NCBI GenBank assembly: GCA_023245565.1 | Contig: JAHFKB010000001.1 | Coordinates: forward strand, 8,737-47,955 | From: an archaeon | GTDB taxonomy: Archaea; Nanobdellota; Nanobdellia; SCGC-AAA011-G17; GW2011-AR18 | Direction: 5' to 3' | Length of the DNA: 39,219 bases | Shown here: positions 37,424-39,219 of the stretch, piece by piece | Position numbering within the stretch: the first letter of the stretch is position 1 | How the letters are laid out: the number at the start of each line of letters is the position of its first letter | Made by a program: the position numbers and the translations under genes | Notes under the pieces: model-generated | Databases searched by the model: none | The model's input: the letters and a program-made list of their open reading frames with translations, nothing else | What the model was told of the DNA's origin: nothing

Positions 37424-38545
37424 AACATAAATTTCTCTAAGTAATTTATTTTCTTTATATCCATAAGAAATAGGTTTTGTAGCTAAAACAAATCCGTGTT
37501 TATCAACAAGACCTCTAAAATCAATAAAAACAGTTTTATTTTCCATAGTTCTAAATTTTGGAATAACAATAACAACTCTTCCATTTTTCTTAACAACTTT
37601 TTTCAAATTACCAAGTAATAAATCATATAAATTAGATAACTCAAAAACTAAGTCTTTAGCTTGAAGTAAATTTGGCAATTTTCTTATAAAAGGCCCCATA
37701 TAAGGTTCAGTTACAACACCATCTACACTATTGTCTTTTATTTTTTCATTTAATCTTGCACAATCTAAATTTATAATTTCATATTTACTATTTAATTTAA
37801 ATTCTTTAATTAACCAATTAATATTTTTATTAGCTTGACTTATAGATTCTTCATCTTTATCTAAACCAACAACATTTACACCCTTTAATAATGCTTCTTG
37901 CAATATTGTACCAGACCCACAAAAAGTATCTAATAATAATCCATTTTTTTTGACTTTACAAATATTAATTAAAATTTTAGCTAATCTTATAGAAATAACT
38001 TTCATATAATCTACTTCAGGCCTAGCAAGATCTCTTTTTTTCAATTCTAAAGGATTAGTAATAGAAATAACTTTTCCAATATAACTCTTAAATATTACAA
38101 AATTAATCCCATTCTCAATAATACTTTTATTAATTAATTTAGAAGGATCACCATTTTTTTTATACAAAGCTTTCAATTTAATGCTTTTAAAATAATCTTT
38201 TAAATAATCTTCAACAAAAGATAATAAATTACTATTAAAATTATCAATATAATATTCCATCTTATTTTTAGTTCCTTCATAAATACTAGTTTTTTCAAAA
38301 CTTTCTTCTATCTGATCTATTCTATTTGAATTAGAAAATACCTTAGCAATTTTTATTATACCGCCAAATTCATGAATAATTTCAGGATTTAATTCTTTAC
38401 AATCTAGAACAACTACATTTTTATTATCTTCTTTTATTGTAAATTCTATTCCTTTACTTTCTAGCAAAGATTCTATTTCTAACTTGCTTAATTCAGCATC
38501 TCTTCCTAATACAAATAAATATAACATAGGATAAAGAAATAACAT
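37409..38545 (-). CDS. THUMP/SAM methyltransferase, tRNA guanosine-10 N2-methyltransferase-like
   Basis: LLDTFCGSGTILQEALLKGVNVVGLDKDEES...DGVVTEPYMGP; archaeal Trm-G10/Trm11 family layout. Confidence 0.85.
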   Translation of the reverse strand: MLFLYPMLYLFVLGRDAELSKLEIESLLESKGIEFTIKEDNKNVVVLDCKELNPEIIHEFGGIIKIAKVFSNSNRIDQIEESFEKTSIYEGTKNKMEYYIDNFNSNLLSFVEDYLKDYFKSIKLKALYKKNGDPSKLINKSIIENGINFVIFKSYIGKVISITNPLELKKRDLARPEVDYMKVISIRLAKILINICKVKKNGLLLDTFCGSGTILQEALLKGVNVVGLDKDEESISQANKNINWLIKEFKLNSKYEIINLDCARLNEKIKDNSVDGVVTEPYMGPFIRKLPNLLQAKDLVFELSNLYDLLLGNLKKVVKKNGRVVIVIPKFRTMENKTVFIDFRGLVDKHGFVLATKPISYGYKENKLLREIYVLDKV

Positions 38546-38562
38546 TAATTTATAAATTCTTT

Positions 38563-38982
38563 CTAAATTATTATTAAATTATAAAGGTATTTATAGAGTG
38601 TTCTTAGTTCACTTTCATTAAAAGGTCTTGAGAATGAATGTTCCGAAGGGGTTAAGCTTGTTATATTAAATTCTATAAAAGCACTATCTTCTCTTTCTAA
38701 ATTTCCAGGTAATATATGTAAGTAATTATCTTTAGATTTTAAACTTTCTTTTCTATAATCCCCAGCTAATGCTACAGCTAAACATTCAATATTATAAAAT
38801 TTACCACTCCTTTCTCCAAAACGTTTCCAATCAGGGACTCCACCAGAACCTAAATAACCTAAACGATAAACTTTATGATATCTCTGGCCAGATTCATCTT
38901 GCATATCGCCTTCATTAAGAATAGAAGAATAAGGTGACCTCAATAAAATTTCATCAACACTTACTAAATATTCTATTATCAT
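38563..38982 (-). CDS. hypothetical protein
   Basis: 139 aa ORF; no recognised domain. Confidence 0.5.
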   Translation of the reverse strand: MIIEYLVSVDEILLRSPYSSILNEGDMQDESGQRYHKVYRLGYLGSGGVPDWKRFGERSGKFYNIECLAVALAGDYRKESLKSKDNYLHILPGNLEREDSAFIEFNITSLTPSEHSFSRPFNESELRTLYKYLYNLIII

Positions 38983-39099
38983 AAAGATTATTTTAAATAA
39001 AAATTTAAAAGCTTATCGGTAAAAACCTTTCTAAAAAATTGTAAGATTTTCATAAAATTATAGGTAATTCATTTTAATTTAATTTGTAATCTATATAAA

Positions 39100-39219
39100 A
39101 TGTCAATAATTATAATATTGAATATTAATAATAAATCAATAAGGTTAACATCTAAACAATGGAAACATATAGTCTATAGACATCCAGAAATATGCAATAA
39201 AATTAATGAAATAGAATCA
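39100..39219 (+). CDS. 5' part of a small protein resembling 'RLTxxxWxHIVxRHPE' families (toxin/nuclease-like)
   Basis: MSIIIILNINNKSIRLTSKQWKHIVYRHPEICNKINEIES..., truncated by window end. Confidence 0.4.
   Translation, partial: MSIIIILNINNKSIRLTSKQWKHIVYRHPEICNKINEIES

Noticed and set aside
1-39219. CRISPR array, IS element or prophage
   Set aside because: No regularly spaced direct repeats, transposase, integrase or phage structural genes were seen by eye.

Overview
AT-rich archaeal window, probably DPANN-like. This placement is inferred from archaeal-type GlyRS, S17e, Dph2, RPA, ZPR1 and a Trm-G10-like MTase. A largely co-directional block (about 2.9-22.2 kb) encodes a type IV pilus/archaellum-like machine: a secretion ATPase, a long TadC/FlaJ-type platform protein, FlaD/E-like coiled-coil proteins, a class III signal-peptide pilin and many small single-TM pilin-like proteins. 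Three parts of the block stand out. (1) Two paralogous ORFs (4617-5645, 12582-13616) have C-terminal ends that look like variable regions of a diversity-generating retroelement (DGR): about 56-58% GC and about 10-11% A in an otherwise very A-rich context, 31/93 nt different between the copies while an upstream shared block is about 95% identical, and CLec-like C-termini. No reverse transcriptase or template repeat is visible here, so they would be diversified in trans. (2) Two TM-anchored proteins of the same block carry apparently intact peptidoglycan-hydrolase domains: an M15/VanY-type D,D-carboxypeptidase and an Amidase_2 N-acetylmuramoyl-L-alanine amidase. Archaea have no murein, so a bacterial partner or prey is a possible target. 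(3) An HTH-MNT/HEPN pair sits inside the block. My leading hypothesis is a DGR-diversified, pilus-based attachment and cell-wall-lysis apparatus. The right part (about 22.2-39 kb) is mostly housekeeping genes plus one tRNA-CAU.
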